From: Neorhizobium sp. JUb45
GTDB taxonomy: Bacteria > Pseudomonadota > Alphaproteobacteria > Rhizobiales > Rhizobiaceae
DNA length: 64,000 nucleotides
Assembly: GCF_004343585.1 (NCBI RefSeq)
Contig: NZ_SLYW01000002.1
Location: 124,001-188,000, forward strand
Reading direction: 5' to 3'
Under the pieces are notes generated by a model. That model saw only the letters and a list, made by a program, of their open reading frames with translations, was not told the DNA's origin and made no database searches. A program made the position numbers and the translations under genes. Each line of letters begins with the position of its first letter. Position 1 is the stretch's first letter. This document shows positions 1-9,956 of this stretch, piece by piece.

Positions 1-1070
1 AAGCCCATGCCGCCGGCAGCGGCAAAATGGTTCACGTCGGAAAGTCCGTTCGGGTAGACGCGGGTCAGAAGCGGCACGATGTCCGAAAGCTCGGAAATAT
101 CCTGCCATGTCAGGTGAATGCCGGCAGCGCGCGCCATGGCGACGAGATGCATCGTGTGGTTGGTCGAACCACCCGTCGCATGCAGGCCGACAACGCCATT
201 GACGATCGAGCGTTCGTCGATCATCTCACCGGCCGGCGTGAATTCGTTGCCGAGTGCGGTAATCGCCAGTGCCCGTTTGGCGGCTTCCTTGGTCAGCGCA
301 TCGCGCAGCGGCGTGCCCGGATTGATGAAGGACGAACCGGGCATGTGAAAGCCCATGATTTCCATCAGCATCTGGTTGGAATTGGCCGTGCCGTAGAAGG
401 TGCAGGTGCCGGGGCCGTGGTAGGATTTGGATTCCGATTCCAAGAGTTCGGCGCGGCCGACCTTGCCTTCTGCATAAAGCTGGCGGATGCGCGACTTTTC
501 GTCGTTCGGCAGACCTGAGGTCATCGGGCCGGCGGGCACGAACACGGCTGGCAGATGGCCGAAGGAGAGGGCTGCAATGACCAGACCGGGCACGATCTTG
601 TCGCAGACGCCGAGATAGACGGAACTGTCGAACATGTTGTGGCTGAGGCCGATACCGGCCGACATGGCGATCAGGTCGCGTGAAAATAGCGACAGTTCCA
701 TGCCGGGCTGGCCTTGCGTCACGCCATCGCACATGGCGGGCACGCCGCCTGCCACCTGCGCCACGCCGCCGGCCTCGCGGGCCGCATCACGGATCAGCGC
801 CGGATAGTTTTCGTAAGGCTGGTGGGCCGAAAGCATGTCGTTATAGGAGGTGATGATGCCGAGGTTCGGGACGACGTCGCCTGCGAGCGCGCCCTTATCG
901 GCGGGGGAACAGACCGCAAATCCATGGGCAAGGTTGCCGCAGGAGAGGACCGACCGGTGCGTGCCGCGCGTCACGGCACGGTTGAGGCGATCGAGATAGG
1001 TTTCACGATGCGGTTTCGATCTCTCGACGATACGCGCGGTAATCGCCTCGATGCTGGAATGGGCGGCCAT
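1..1070 (-). CDS. edd: Phosphogluconate dehydratase, 3' end cut by window edge
   Basis: Reading leftwards from an ATG at 1070 there are about 356 open codons with no stop before the window edge. The enzyme dehydrates 6-phosphogluconate to KDPG in the Entner-Doudoroff pathway. The translation shows IlvD/Edd-family features: [15 protein letters not shown], then [20 protein letters not shown] with the cluster cysteine, and further on [15 protein letters not shown]. About 600 residues are usual, so roughly the last 40% is outside the window. It is the third gene of a leftward zwf-pgl-edd set, 119 nt after pgl. The family assignment is firm. Confidence 0.95.
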   Translation of the reverse strand, partial: MAAHSSIEAITARIVERSKPHRETYLDRLNRAVTRGTHRSVLSCGNLAHGFAVCSPADKGALAGDVVPNLGIITSYNDMLSAHQPYENYPALIRDAAREAGGVAQVAGGVPAMCDGVTQGQPGMELSLFSRDLIAMSAGIGLSHNMFDSSVYLGVCDKIVPGLVIAALSFGHLPAVFVPAGPMTSGLPNDEKSRIRQLYAEGKVGRAELLESESKSYHGPGTCTFYGTANSNQMLMEIMGFHMPGSSFINPGTPLRDALTKEAAKRALAITALGNEFTPAGEMIDERSIVNGVVGLHATGGSTNHTMHLVAMARAAGIHLTWQDISELSDIVPLLTRVYPNGLSDVNHFAAAGGMG

Positions 1071-1189
1071 GTGCAATCCTCCTTCGGTCAATCCCGGTTT
1101 GGGAGAGGCCGAAGCCACCGGGATTGTGGGTCTCGTAAAATGTGCCGGCGCCTGCGGATCGTAAACCGGTGCGCCGGGGAGGGCGCCGT

Positions 1190-1888
1190 TTAAGGCGCCC
1201 AGTAGATCTCGAGCGATGACGGCGCGCGGTTCAGTACGGCGCGGATGGGCATTTCCATCTCGTCCTCACCGTTTTCCGCGTTTTCCAGCACGATCATCTT
1301 GGCATCACCCTCGATATGCAGCACCAGAAGGCGCGCATCGGCAAGGCTGGTGAACGAGAAGGTCAGACGCTCTTCGCCGGCACCTTCGGCCTGCATGGTC
1401 AGAACGCCACGCGGGCCTGCCGGGTCGATCGCCTTGGCCAGATTGTTACCCTTCGGGAAGAAGGAAGCGGTGTGCCCGTCTCCTCCCATGCCGAGAATGA
1501 CGACATCGAACGGATTGCCGAAACCGGCCGTCTTTTCGGTGGCGATCTTTGCGGCTTCCTCGGCGGTCGTGGAAGGCTGGTAAAGCGGCACGAATGTCGC
1601 TGCCTCCGCCTTGTCCTTCAGAAGATGCGTCGCGACCAGACGGTGGTTGGACCGCTCGTCGTCGGCGGCAACGAAACGTTCGTCGACCAGCGTGATCGTC
1701 ACCTTCGACCAGTTGATATCCTGTTCCGACAGCGCTTCGAAGAAACGTTTGGGCGTCGAGCCGCCGGACACGGCGATCGATGCCGAACCGCGCACGGCGA
1801 TTGCCGCCGTCAACTGTGCGGAGACGTCCAGCGCAAGTTCATGTGCCAGCGTTTCGGGATCAGGAAATTCGTGCAGGTTTCCCGACAT
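1190..1888 (-). CDS. pgl: 6-phosphogluconolactonase (DevB type)
   Basis: A 232-residue protein of normal length for the DevB/SOL family, which hydrolyses 6-phosphoglucono-lactone to 6-phosphogluconate. Family signatures are visible: [15 protein letters not shown] near residue 40 (sugar phosphate binding), VDERFV near residue 68, and [14 protein letters not shown] near residue 130. The start codon sits 3 nt after the zwf stop, so the two genes are almost certainly translated from one transcript. It supplies the substrate of the downstream edd gene. Confidence 0.96.
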   Translation of the reverse strand: MSGNLHEFPDPETLAHELALDVSAQLTAAIAVRGSASIAVSGGSTPKRFFEALSEQDINWSKVTITLVDERFVAADDERSNHRLVATHLLKDKAEAATFVPLYQPSTTAEEAAKIATEKTAGFGNPFDVVILGMGGDGHTASFFPKGNNLAKAIDPAGPRGVLTMQAEGAGEERLTFSFTSLADARLLVLHIEGDAKMIVLENAENGEDEMEMPIRAVLNRAPSSLEIYWAP

Positions 1889-1891
1889 GCC

Positions 1892-3364
1892 TCAGCCCTC
1901 GTGCCATGTGCGGCCGTCACGCTCGATCAGCGCGATTGCCTGGCTCGGACCCCAGGTGCCGGCGGTGTAACCCTGTGCCGGCTGTCCGGTTTCGTCCCAA
2001 CCCTTGAGGATCGGATCGACCCATTCCCATGCGGCTTCCACTTCGTCGCGGCGCATGAACAGCGTCTGGTTGGCGCGGATCGTGTCCATCAGCAGGCGCT
2101 CGTAAGCATCCGGCGAGCGAACGTTGAACGCTTCGGCAAAGCTCATGTCGAGCGAAACATTGCGCAGGCGCATGCCGCCCGGACCAGGATCCTTGATCAT
2201 CAGCGACTGCTTTACGCCTTCGTCCGGCTGCAGGCGGATGATCAGCTGGTTGGCGGAAATGCGGCCGGCTGCGCTGTCAAAAATGTTGTGCGGCACCGGC
2301 TTGAAGGTGATGACGATTTCCGACATGCGCTGTGTCAGGCGTTTGCCCGTGCGGATGTAGAAGGGAACGCCGGCCCAGCGCCAGTTGCCGATCTCGGCCT
2401 TGATGGCGACGAAGGTTTCGGTGTTGGAAACGCCGCCTTCCAGCTCTTCCAGGTAACCCTTGACCGGGCCGCCTGCGGAAGCACCGGCGCGGTACTGGCC
2501 GCGCACCGTCATCTGCTCGACATTGTCGGCATTGATGGGCTTCAATGCCCGCAGAACCTTCAGCTTTTCATCGCGCACGGCCTCGGAATTCATCGAGGAC
2601 GGAGTTTCCATGGCAACCAGGCAAAGCAGCTGCATGATATGGTTCTGCACCATGTCGCGCAGCGCGCCGGCCGTGTCGTAATAACCGGCACGGCCTTCGA
2701 GACCGACGGCTTCGGCAACGGTAATCTGCACGTGATCGATGTAATTGGCGTTCCACAGCGGCTCATAAAGCGCATTGGCAAAACGCAGCGCCATCAGGTT
2801 CTGGACGGTTTCCTTGCCCAGATAATGGTCGATACGGTATATCTGTTCTTCCTTGAACACCTTGCCGATCGTGTCGTTCAGCACCAGCGCCGACGCAAGG
2901 TCACGGCCGATCGGCTTTTCGACGACGATGCGGGTCTTAGGCGTGATCAGCTTGTGGTCGCGGATCTTTTCGGAAATCGCGCCAAAGATGCCCGGAGCGA
3001 CGGCGAGGTAGAAGGCGCGGATGCGGTCCTTGCCTTCGTCCAGCAGTTTTTTAAGCACATCCCAGCCCTGATCGGACTTGGCATCGACGGACACGTAGAA
3101 AAGACGTTCGCAGAATTTCTTGACTTCCGCCTCGTCATATTCGCCCTTTTTCAGATGCTCTTTAAGGGCATCCTTGGCGAATTTACGGTAATCTTCATGG
3201 GAAAGCGCGCTGCGCGAAGCGCCGATAATGCGCGTCGGTTCGGTGAACTGGCCCTCGATCTGGCGGTGGTAGAGCGCCGGAAGAAGCTTGCGTTCCGCAA
3301 GGTCGCCGCTGCCGCCGAAGACGATGCAATCGAAGGGCTCAACTGGGATGATCTGGCTGCTCAT
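1892..3364 (-). CDS. zwf: Glucose-6-phosphate 1-dehydrogenase
   Basis: A 490-residue NADP-dependent enzyme that oxidises glucose-6-phosphate, the entry to the Entner-Doudoroff and pentose phosphate routes. Visible are the nucleotide-binding loop GGSGDLAERKLLPALY near residue 15 and the substrate/catalytic motif RIDHYLGKETVQN near residue 180. An in-frame ATG lies 13 codons upstream (3403), but the ATG at 3364 has an AGAGA ribosome site 9 nt upstream and begins at the point expected for rhizobial Zwf (MSSQIIPVEPFD). It is the first gene of the leftward zwf-pgl-edd operon. Confidence 0.96.
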   Translation of the reverse strand: MSSQIIPVEPFDCIVFGGSGDLAERKLLPALYHRQIEGQFTEPTRIIGASRSALSHEDYRKFAKDALKEHLKKGEYDEAEVKKFCERLFYVSVDAKSDQGWDVLKKLLDEGKDRIRAFYLAVAPGIFGAISEKIRDHKLITPKTRIVVEKPIGRDLASALVLNDTIGKVFKEEQIYRIDHYLGKETVQNLMALRFANALYEPLWNANYIDHVQITVAEAVGLEGRAGYYDTAGALRDMVQNHIMQLLCLVAMETPSSMNSEAVRDEKLKVLRALKPINADNVEQMTVRGQYRAGASAGGPVKGYLEELEGGVSNTETFVAIKAEIGNWRWAGVPFYIRTGKRLTQRMSEIVITFKPVPHNIFDSAAGRISANQLIIRLQPDEGVKQSLMIKDPGPGGMRLRNVSLDMSFAEAFNVRSPDAYERLLMDTIRANQTLFMRRDEVEAAWEWVDPILKGWDETGQPAQGYTAGTWGPSQAIALIERDGRTWHEG

Positions 3365-3458
3365 ACCTAATTCTCTCGAAGTCGCGTTGTTGATAGGGGT
3401 CATAATCTAATCGATTTAAAAGCGCCAGCCCGAAAACGGGCGGGAGTGACTATTTGCC

Positions 3459-4748
3459 TCAGAACCGGTCGCGGAGCGCGTACCAGGTCAGGGCGAGGAA
3501 AAGGAGCGGGGCCCGCAGGCGCGAGCCTCCCGGAAAGGAAGGAACGTCCAGATCGGCAAGATAGGAAAGCTCCGTCGATTTGCCGAGTGTCATATCTGCA
3601 TAAAGCTTACCACAATAATTTGACAGCATGACACCATGGCCGGAATAACCGCCGACCGACATCACGCCGGGCATGACCTCTCGCACGAAAGGCTGGCGGG
3701 TGAGGGTGATGCCCACCGAACCGCCCCAGGAATGGGTGATCTCAATATCGTTCAGGGCCGGATAGATCTCGGCGATCTGCCGGCGGATATGGCTGGAAAT
3801 GTCGCGCGGGCTGTCGGCCGTATAGGCCTCGCGACCGCCGAACAGCAGACGGCCATCCTTCGACTTTCGGAAATAACGCACCACGAAGCGCGAATCGGCG
3901 ACCGATTCATTGCCGGAAAGAATGGTCGGATGCGCATCGAGCGGTTCTGTCGCGCCGATAAAGGAGCGGATCGGCATCACATGCGCGGCCGTCACCGGCT
4001 CGAGATTTTCGATATAGGCATTGGTGGCGATCAGTACGCGATTGGCGGTGATCGTGCCGGTCGGCGTTTCGATCAGCGTTTTACCACCGGATTGAGATAT
4101 CGATTTGGCCGGCGTGTTTTCGTGGATCGCAGCCCCTGCTGCCGCCGCCACACGGGCAAGGCCGATCAGCAGTTTCAGCGGATGGATATGGCCGGTGCCG
4201 CCGTCATAGACGCCGCAATGGTAATGGTCGGAGCCGAGCCGTTCGGCCGTCTCCTTTTTATCCATGAAGGAAATATAGGGGTAGTCGTAGCGCGTCGCCG
4301 CGATCTCGGCATTGGCGCGGTATTCCTTGTCATGGCCGGGCTTGTGGGCCACGCACATGTGTCCAGCCACATATTCCATGTCGATGCCGTGTTTGTCGGC
4401 AAAGTCCAGCAGGTAACGTTTGGCATGTTCGGCCATGTCGAACAGGGCGCGTGACCGCTCAAGACCAAGTGCCTCTTCCTGCTCCTCCGGCCACCAGCGC
4501 TGGCCGGTGCCGAGCTGGCCGCCATTGCGGCCGGATGCGCCGTCACCGAAATGGCAGGCTTCGATCAGCGTCACCGAAACACCGGCAGACGCCAGACAGT
4601 AAGCCGCCTGCAGCCCGGTATAACCACCGCCGATAATGGCGACGTCGGTGGTTTTCGAGCCGTCAAGCGCCGGATAGGTCGGCCTGTCGCCACTTGACGC
4701 CTGATACCATGAAATTCCGGGCGCGATCGGGCTCTGCCATGCGGTCAT
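3459..4748 (-). CDS. puuB: Gamma-glutamylputrescine oxidase-like FAD oxidoreductase
   Basis: A 429-residue DAO-family flavoprotein. The N-terminal FAD-binding motif VAIIGGGYTGLQAAYCLA is at about residues 36-53, followed by the GDGASGRNGGQL segment typical of the PuuB/OrdL group. This group oxidises gamma-glutamylputrescine or related N-substituted amines. Its start (RBS AAGGAGA) is 10 nt after the stop of the glutamine-synthetase-like gene, which would make the gamma-glutamyl amine substrate, so the pair reads as a putrescine utilisation operon. The exact substrate is inferred from the family and this pairing. Confidence 0.85.
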   Translation of the reverse strand: MTAWQSPIAPGISWYQASSGDRPTYPALDGSKTTDVAIIGGGYTGLQAAYCLASAGVSVTLIEACHFGDGASGRNGGQLGTGQRWWPEEQEEALGLERSRALFDMAEHAKRYLLDFADKHGIDMEYVAGHMCVAHKPGHDKEYRANAEIAATRYDYPYISFMDKKETAERLGSDHYHCGVYDGGTGHIHPLKLLIGLARVAAAAGAAIHENTPAKSISQSGGKTLIETPTGTITANRVLIATNAYIENLEPVTAAHVMPIRSFIGATEPLDAHPTILSGNESVADSRFVVRYFRKSKDGRLLFGGREAYTADSPRDISSHIRRQIAEIYPALNDIEITHSWGGSVGITLTRQPFVREVMPGVMSVGGYSGHGVMLSNYCGKLYADMTLGKSTELSYLADLDVPSFPGGSRLRAPLLFLALTWYALRDRF

Positions 4749-4758
4749 GCCGTCTCCT

Positions 4759-6186
4759 TCAAACGTTCAGCAACAGGAATTCACGCTCCCAGGGACTGAT
4801 CACCTGCATGAATGTTTCGAATTCGCCGCGTTTGACCCCGGCATAGATATTGATGAATTCGGAGCCGTACACCTCCTCGAAGGCCGGTTCGTTTTCCAGC
4901 AGTGCCAGCGCTTCCAGAAGGCCGCGCGGCAGTTCGATCGACCCTTCGTTGGCGGTATCCGAGGTCGGTTCGGTCGGCTGGATTTCTCGTGTGATGCCCA
5001 ACAGGCCGCAACCGAGCGAAGCGGCCAGCGCCAGATAGGGATTGGCATCCGAACTCGGAAGGCGGTTTTCGACACGGCGGGCGGACGGATCGGACACCGG
5101 CACGCGGAAAGCCGTGGTGCGGTTGTCGTAACCCCAGGCATTGTTGACCGGGCAGGCCATATCAGGCGTCAGGCGACGATAGGAGTTCACATAAGGCGCC
5201 AGCATGACCAGCGAACTCGGCACGAATTTCTGCATGCCGCCGATGAAGTGGAAGAATTCCTTCGACGGTGTGCCGTCGTCATTGGAAAAGACATTCTTGC
5301 CGGTATTGATATCGACCACCGACTGGTGGACGTGCATGGCCGACCCCGGCTGGCCCTGCATGGGCTTCGCCATGAACGTGGCATAAATGCCGTGTTTCAG
5401 CGCCGCCTCGCGAATGGTGCGTTTGAACAGAAACACCTGATCGGCGAGCTGGATCGGATCGCCATGGCGAAGGTTGATTTCCAGCTGCGCCGGACCCTCT
5501 TCATGGATCAGCGTATCGATCTCCAGACCCTGCTTTTCAGAAAAATGGTAGATGTCGTCGATCAACTCGTCGAATTCGTTGATGCCGGCGATCGAATAAC
5601 TTTGCCCGCCGGAAATCGAACGGCCAGAACGCCCCTTCGGCGGATGCAGCGGATAATCCGGGTCTTCATTGACGGCAACGAGATAGAACTCGATTTCCGG
5701 GGCGACGACCGGTTTCCATCCGCGATCCGAATAGAGTTTGACGACATGCTTCAGCACGTTGCGCGGCGTATAGGGCACGTTCTTGCCGTCGGCGCCGACG
5801 ATATCGCAGATCACCTGCGCGGTCGGATCGCTTTCCCACGGCACGACGGAAAGCGTCGAAAGGTCCGGCACCAGCTTGATGTCGCTGTCGCGGCTGTCAT
5901 AACGGAAATTGCCGGTTTCATCCGGGTATTCGCCGGAAATCGTGTGGCGGTAGAGTGCCGAGGGCAAGGCCAGCGAGGTGTTGCTGGTAAACTTTGACGC
6001 CGGCATCATCTTGCCGCGCGGAACGCCGGCAAGGTCGGGCGTGATGCATTCGACATCCTCGATGCCCCGCACTTTCAGCCATGCGGCGGCTTCCTGCCAG
6101 GATTTCACCCCGCGTCGGCTATCCAGAACTGCGGCAGGGATTTTGGGCTTGGGGGCGGAAGGCGTCGGCTTTTTCTTGGGCGGCAT
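4759..6186 (-). CDS. Glutamine-synthetase-family ligase, likely gamma-glutamylputrescine synthetase
   Basis: A 475-residue type I-like glutamine synthetase domain protein. The metal and substrate segments HEEGPAQLEINLRHGDP (about residue 225) and AMHVHQSVVD (about 285) are conserved. An N-terminal extension rich in Lys and Pro precedes the domain. The neighbouring PuuB-like oxidase and the potFGHI importer 7 kb away suggest the substrate is putrescine rather than ammonia. True GlnA would be expected beside glnB, which is not seen here. It is probably PuuA, but other gamma-glutamyl-amine ligases of this family cannot be excluded. Confidence 0.85.
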   Translation of the reverse strand: MPPKKKPTPSAPKPKIPAAVLDSRRGVKSWQEAAAWLKVRGIEDVECITPDLAGVPRGKMMPASKFTSNTSLALPSALYRHTISGEYPDETGNFRYDSRDSDIKLVPDLSTLSVVPWESDPTAQVICDIVGADGKNVPYTPRNVLKHVVKLYSDRGWKPVVAPEIEFYLVAVNEDPDYPLHPPKGRSGRSISGGQSYSIAGINEFDELIDDIYHFSEKQGLEIDTLIHEEGPAQLEINLRHGDPIQLADQVFLFKRTIREAALKHGIYATFMAKPMQGQPGSAMHVHQSVVDINTGKNVFSNDDGTPSKEFFHFIGGMQKFVPSSLVMLAPYVNSYRRLTPDMACPVNNAWGYDNRTTAFRVPVSDPSARRVENRLPSSDANPYLALAASLGCGLLGITREIQPTEPTSDTANEGSIELPRGLLEALALLENEPAFEEVYGSEFINIYAGVKRGEFETFMQVISPWEREFLLLNV

Positions 6187-6334
6187 GGCTCACCGGAAGC
6201 GTTGGTCGGGAACCTTATAATAGTCACCTTGCGGCAATTGGCGATAGCTGGTTCGCAATGTTTGATCTCTTTGTCGGCATTGACATGAACGCGTGATGGC
6301 AACAGAAACGCCGCTCGTTTCAGGAGTTTTTGTT

Positions 6335-7528
6335 TTGGCCCGCAGATTTGACGTGGTGATCCTTGGTGCCGGTGCGGCCGGGCTGATGTGTGCGATCCGC
6401 GCCGGGCAGGGTGGCAAGCGCGTTCTTGTGCTAGATCATGCGAAGAACCCTGCCGAAAAGATCCGCATTTCCGGCGGTGGTCGCTGCAATTTCACCAATA
6501 TCCATGCCGGTCCGAAAAACTATCTGTCGGCCAATCCGCATTTCGCCAAATCGGCGCTGGCGCGTTACAGCCCACGCGATTTTCTCGACATGGTCGAAAA
6601 ACACCGTATCGCCTGGCATGAAAAGACGCTCGGCCAATTGTTCTGCGACGACAGCGCCAAGGACATCATCCACATGCTGCTCGATGAGATGCGTGCTGTC
6701 GGCGGTGTCCTTGAACTGCGCACCGAAATTTCCGCCGTCGAAAAAGGTCCGGACGGTTTTCGCGTGATGACATCGAACGGCATGGTCGAGGCGGATGCCG
6801 TTGTGCTCGCCACCGGCGGCAAGTCGATCCCGAAAATGGGCGCGACCGGCTTTGCCTATCGCATCGCCGCCGAATTCGGCCTTAAGGTTACCGACACGCG
6901 TCCCGGCCTTGTGCCGCTGACACTGGATCCGTTGCTGCTGGAAAAACTGGCGCCGCTATCCGGCATTGCTGTCGATGCTGAAGTAAAACACGGCAAGATT
7001 TCGTTCCGCGAGGCTCTGCTCTTCACCCATCGTGGTATCAGCGGCCCGTCGATCCTGCAGATCTCGTCCTACTGGCGCGAAGGCGATTCAATAAAATTGT
7101 CGATCGAGCCGGATATCGACATCACATCTCGCCTCAAGGAAGGTCGCAAGGCCAATGGCAAACAGGCGGCGCAGACGGTGCTGGGTGAGATCCTGCCGAA
7201 ACGTCTGGCCCAGTTCCTGACCGAAAATGCGGGCATGACCGGACAGATGGCGGACCAAGGCGATCGCAAGCTCGAAGCGTTGGCGGCCTCGGTGCAGGAC
7301 TGGAGCATCGTGCCGGCAGGTTCCGAAGGGTATCGCACGGCGGAAGTGACGATCGGCGGCATCGATACATCGGAGATCGATTCAAAGACGATGCAGGCCA
7401 AGAACGTGCCCGGTCTTTATTTCATCGGCGAATGCGTGGATGTCACCGGCTGGCTCGGCGGATATAATTTCCAATGGGCCTGGGCATCGGGAAATGCCTG
7501 TGGCGAGGCGCTGGCGGAACTGTTCTGA
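6335..7528 (+). CDS. NAD(P)/FAD-dependent oxidoreductase, BaiN/HI0933 family
   Basis: A flavoprotein of about 397 residues. The dinucleotide motif VVILGAGAAGLMCAIRAG is at the N-terminus, ISGGGRCNFTN at about residue 45, and GLYFIGECVDVTGWLGGYN near the C-terminus: the layout of the YhiN/BaiN/HI0933 family, whose physiological role is mostly undefined. Two ATGs lie upstream (6293 and 6296) but lack a ribosome site. A TTG at 6335 has CAGGAG 8 nt upstream and begins immediately before the conserved fold, so it is preferred here. It is divergent from the glutamine-synthetase-like gene. Confidence 0.88.
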   Translation: MARRFDVVILGAGAAGLMCAIRAGQGGKRVLVLDHAKNPAEKIRISGGGRCNFTNIHAGPKNYLSANPHFAKSALARYSPRDFLDMVEKHRIAWHEKTLGQLFCDDSAKDIIHMLLDEMRAVGGVLELRTEISAVEKGPDGFRVMTSNGMVEADAVVLATGGKSIPKMGATGFAYRIAAEFGLKVTDTRPGLVPLTLDPLLLEKLAPLSGIAVDAEVKHGKISFREALLFTHRGISGPSILQISSYWREGDSIKLSIEPDIDITSRLKEGRKANGKQAAQTVLGEILPKRLAQFLTENAGMTGQMADQGDRKLEALAASVQDWSIVPAGSEGYRTAEVTIGGIDTSEIDSKTMQAKNVPGLYFIGECVDVTGWLGGYNFQWAWASGNACGEALAELF

Positions 7529-8010
7529 TGCCGGAGATATCTTTTAGCACTTTTTAATAAGCCTGCGACATCCTGCCTTAATGCGCGCACAGTCATGGAT
7601 TCTTATCTTGTGTTAAGCGCTGGTCGTCGCCGAGGCGGCGATTGAAACTCCTCCAGTCGGGATTGATCTTGATGCAGAACCGTCGTCGTGCCCGTGCCAT
7701 CGCCATAGCAAAGACTGAAGCCGCTGCAACAATTACACTTCGTCTGTTTCTTGCTGCAGCAAGTGCAACGGTTGCCATAATGTTGATATCCCATCTATTC
7801 TGATGGTCGGTCAATATAGGCGATATGTTTTTTTCGATACATCGATGCTCTAATTGAGCTTTGCCGGAATTACACTGAACCAAGTTTGGGATATTTTGAA
7901 TTTAGATCTCTGCTGCGTTAATGGCAAAACGCAAGTTCAGTAAATTTTTACGCATTTCCATTTATATTGCCCCTCAATTACTACTGGTATTTCGTATTGG
8001 GGGTCGCCGT
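7529..8010. other. Intergenic region with a possible Cys-rich small ORF on the minus strand
   Basis: About 480 nt separate the flavoprotein from the chemoreceptor. The minus strand holds two overlapping small frames. One of 63 codons (7603-7794) starts MGYQHYGNRCTCCSKKQ and has seven cysteines in its first 29 residues. The other starts in an alternative frame near 7773 and shows more host-like third positions in its second half. Neither has a convincing ribosome site. AT-rich DNA just before 8010 probably holds the chemoreceptor promoter. Confidence 0.3.
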
Positions 8011-9849
8011 ATGTTGAACGTTCTGCCGTCATCCGTGGTTGCACGGATAGTCAGCCTTTGCCTTTTCCTCGTTTTCGTTTCGATTTCCGCCCTGTCGGGA
8101 ATGACCTATCTGAACTTGCGTTCAGATATCATGGGCAATGCCGTGGAAGATGCGCACAGCGCCATCCGCGCCATGGGCGTCCTTTATGAGGTCGAGGCGG
8201 AAGGTGCCGATCTCGCGGTCAAGGACGGTGAGGTTACCGGTATTACCAGCGCCGGTCCGATCGAGTTCAAGAACCACTCGCTTGTCGACCGCACCGCCGA
8301 GTCCATCGGAGGTGTCGCCACCGTATTCAGCAAGAACGGCAGCGATTATGTCCGCGTCTCCACCAACGTGAAGACCGAGAAGGGCGAGCGCGCCGTCGGC
8401 ACCAAGCTTGCCGCCGAACACCCGGCCCAGAACACGCTGGCTTCCGGCCAGCCCTATTTCGGCCAGGCAGCTTTGTTCGGCCGTGATTTCATGACGGGTT
8501 ATTTCCCGATCAAGGACAAGGCCAATGTGGTCACCGGCGTCATGTTCATCGGCATCCCGATGGAAGTCTATTTTGCCCAGCTTTCGGCATCCGTCACCCA
8601 GATGGCCGTCACCAGCTTTCTGGCTCTGATCGCCATGGGTCTGATCGGCTTCTTCGCCATCCGTCATCTGGTCAAGCCGCTCAGCGTTCTGACCGGCACG
8701 ATCCGCACCATGGCGGACGGCAGCGATACCGACATTCCATATCTCGATCGTCGCAACGAGTTCGGCAATATTGCCCGCGCGCTGGAAGTCTTCCGCGACA
8801 ACGCCCGCCAGAAGCGCCTGATCGAAGCCCGCAGCGCCGATGATCGCGCCAGCGCCGATGCCGACCGTCGCCGCAACGATGCGGAAAAGCAGGAAGTCGA
8901 TAGCCAGATCAACCTCGCTGTCACGGAACTGGGCGCAGCACTTGCCCGCCTGTCGCAGGGGGATCTTTCGGTCAAGATCGACCGCACCTTCACCGGCCGC
9001 CTCGAACAGCTCCGCGTCGATTTCAACGGCTCGATCGAGCGTCTGCGTGATACGCTGTCGCGCATCCGTGAAAGCACGCTGGCCATCCAGCGCAACAGTG
9101 GCGAACTCAGCCAGTCGTCTGCGGACCTTGCCAAGCGCACGGAAAACCAGGCTGCTTCGCTCGAAGAAACCGCCGCCGCCGTCGAGGAAATTACTGCCAC
9201 CGTACGTTCTTCTGCCGAGCGCGCCCGCGAAGCCAATGACGCCGTCGCCAAGACCAAGCAGAATGCCGACGGTTCCGGCACGGTCGTCAACAATGCCGTC
9301 CAGGCCATGGATCGCATCGAGGAAGCCTCAAAGAAGATCGAGCAGATCATCGAAGTGATCGACGACATCGCCTTCCAGACCAACCTTCTGGCGCTCAATG
9401 CCGGTATCGAAGCCGCACGCGCCGGTGAAGCCGGCAAGGGTTTTGCCGTCGTCGCCCAAGAAGTGCGCGAACTGGCCCAGCGTTCGGCCGATGCCGCCCG
9501 CGAGATCAAGACGCTGATCAACCAGTCGAGTAACGAAGTCAGCGCCGGTGCCGGTCTCGTGCAGCAGACTGGAAAGGTTCTGTCGACGATCAGCGAGCAG
9601 ATCACCGGCATCAGCAAGCATGTCGAAACCATCGCCACCGCCGCCCGCGACCAGTCGGCCGCGCTGCAGGACATCAACGGCTCCGTCAACCGCATGGACC
9701 AGATGACCCAGCAGAACGGCGCGATGGTGGAAGAGACCAGCGAAGCCAGCCGTGCCCTTGCGGAAGAAGCCAACCAGCTGATGAGCCTCGTGCAGCAGTT
9801 CCGCATCGAGGCAGATCACGGTGCCGGCCACAAGCGCTACGCCGCCTGA
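8011..9849 (+). CDS. Methyl-accepting chemotaxis protein with periplasmic Cache domain
   Basis: About 612 residues from the ATG at 8011, which follows a GGGGGT ribosome site; the frame extends 30 codons further up without signal-like sequence. A membrane segment at residues 10-30 precedes a single-Cache periplasmic sensor of about 150 residues. A second membrane segment lies near 190-212, followed by HAMP and a long signalling coiled coil. The hairpin tip TNLLALNAGIEAARAGE is typical of MCPs and would contact CheA/CheW. No NWETF-like receptor tail is present. The ligand is unknown. A strong hairpin follows the stop. Confidence 0.93.
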   Translation: MLNVLPSSVVARIVSLCLFLVFVSISALSGMTYLNLRSDIMGNAVEDAHSAIRAMGVLYEVEAEGADLAVKDGEVTGITSAGPIEFKNHSLVDRTAESIGGVATVFSKNGSDYVRVSTNVKTEKGERAVGTKLAAEHPAQNTLASGQPYFGQAALFGRDFMTGYFPIKDKANVVTGVMFIGIPMEVYFAQLSASVTQMAVTSFLALIAMGLIGFFAIRHLVKPLSVLTGTIRTMADGSDTDIPYLDRRNEFGNIARALEVFRDNARQKRLIEARSADDRASADADRRRNDAEKQEVDSQINLAVTELGAALARLSQGDLSVKIDRTFTGRLEQLRVDFNGSIERLRDTLSRIRESTLAIQRNSGELSQSSADLAKRTENQAASLEETAAAVEEITATVRSSAERAREANDAVAKTKQNADGSGTVVNNAVQAMDRIEEASKKIEQIIEVIDDIAFQTNLLALNAGIEAARAGEAGKGFAVVAQEVRELAQRSADAAREIKTLINQSSNEVSAGAGLVQQTGKVLSTISEQITGISKHVETIATAARDQSAALQDINGSVNRMDQMTQQNGAMVEETSEASRALAEEANQLMSLVQQFRIEADHGAGHKRYAA

Positions 9850-9871
9850 TCTTCAAGATCTGTAGAATCGA

Positions 9872-9906
9872 CCAAAGGCCGGGCAGGGGATTTGCCCGGC
9901 CTTTGG
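9872..9906 (+). terminator. 14-bp hairpin after the chemoreceptor gene
   Basis: Positions 9872-9885 and 9893-9906 are perfect inverted repeats (CCAAAGGCCGGGCA and its complement) with a 7-nt loop. It lies 22 nt past the chemoreceptor stop and before the convergent small gene, so it could stop transcription from both sides. The T tract after it is short. Confidence 0.7.
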
Positions 9907-9956
9907 CGTTTCGGGGGAAGCCTTCGCGTCTGCTGTCCGCCCGGACGGTTGCCGTG

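Noticed and set aside
1316..3370. 684-codon open frame on the plus strand opposite zwf and pgl
   Set aside because: Antisense shadow of two well-supported genes; GC-rich codon use leaves the opposite strand open. The translation matches no protein.
4747..5997. 416-codon plus-strand frame opposite the glutamine-synthetase-like gene
   Set aside because: Shadow frame; the minus-strand gene has clear family motifs.
8664..9806. 380-codon minus-strand frame inside the chemoreceptor
   Set aside because: Shadow of the coiled-coil signalling region, low-complexity Ser/Ala/Arg translation.
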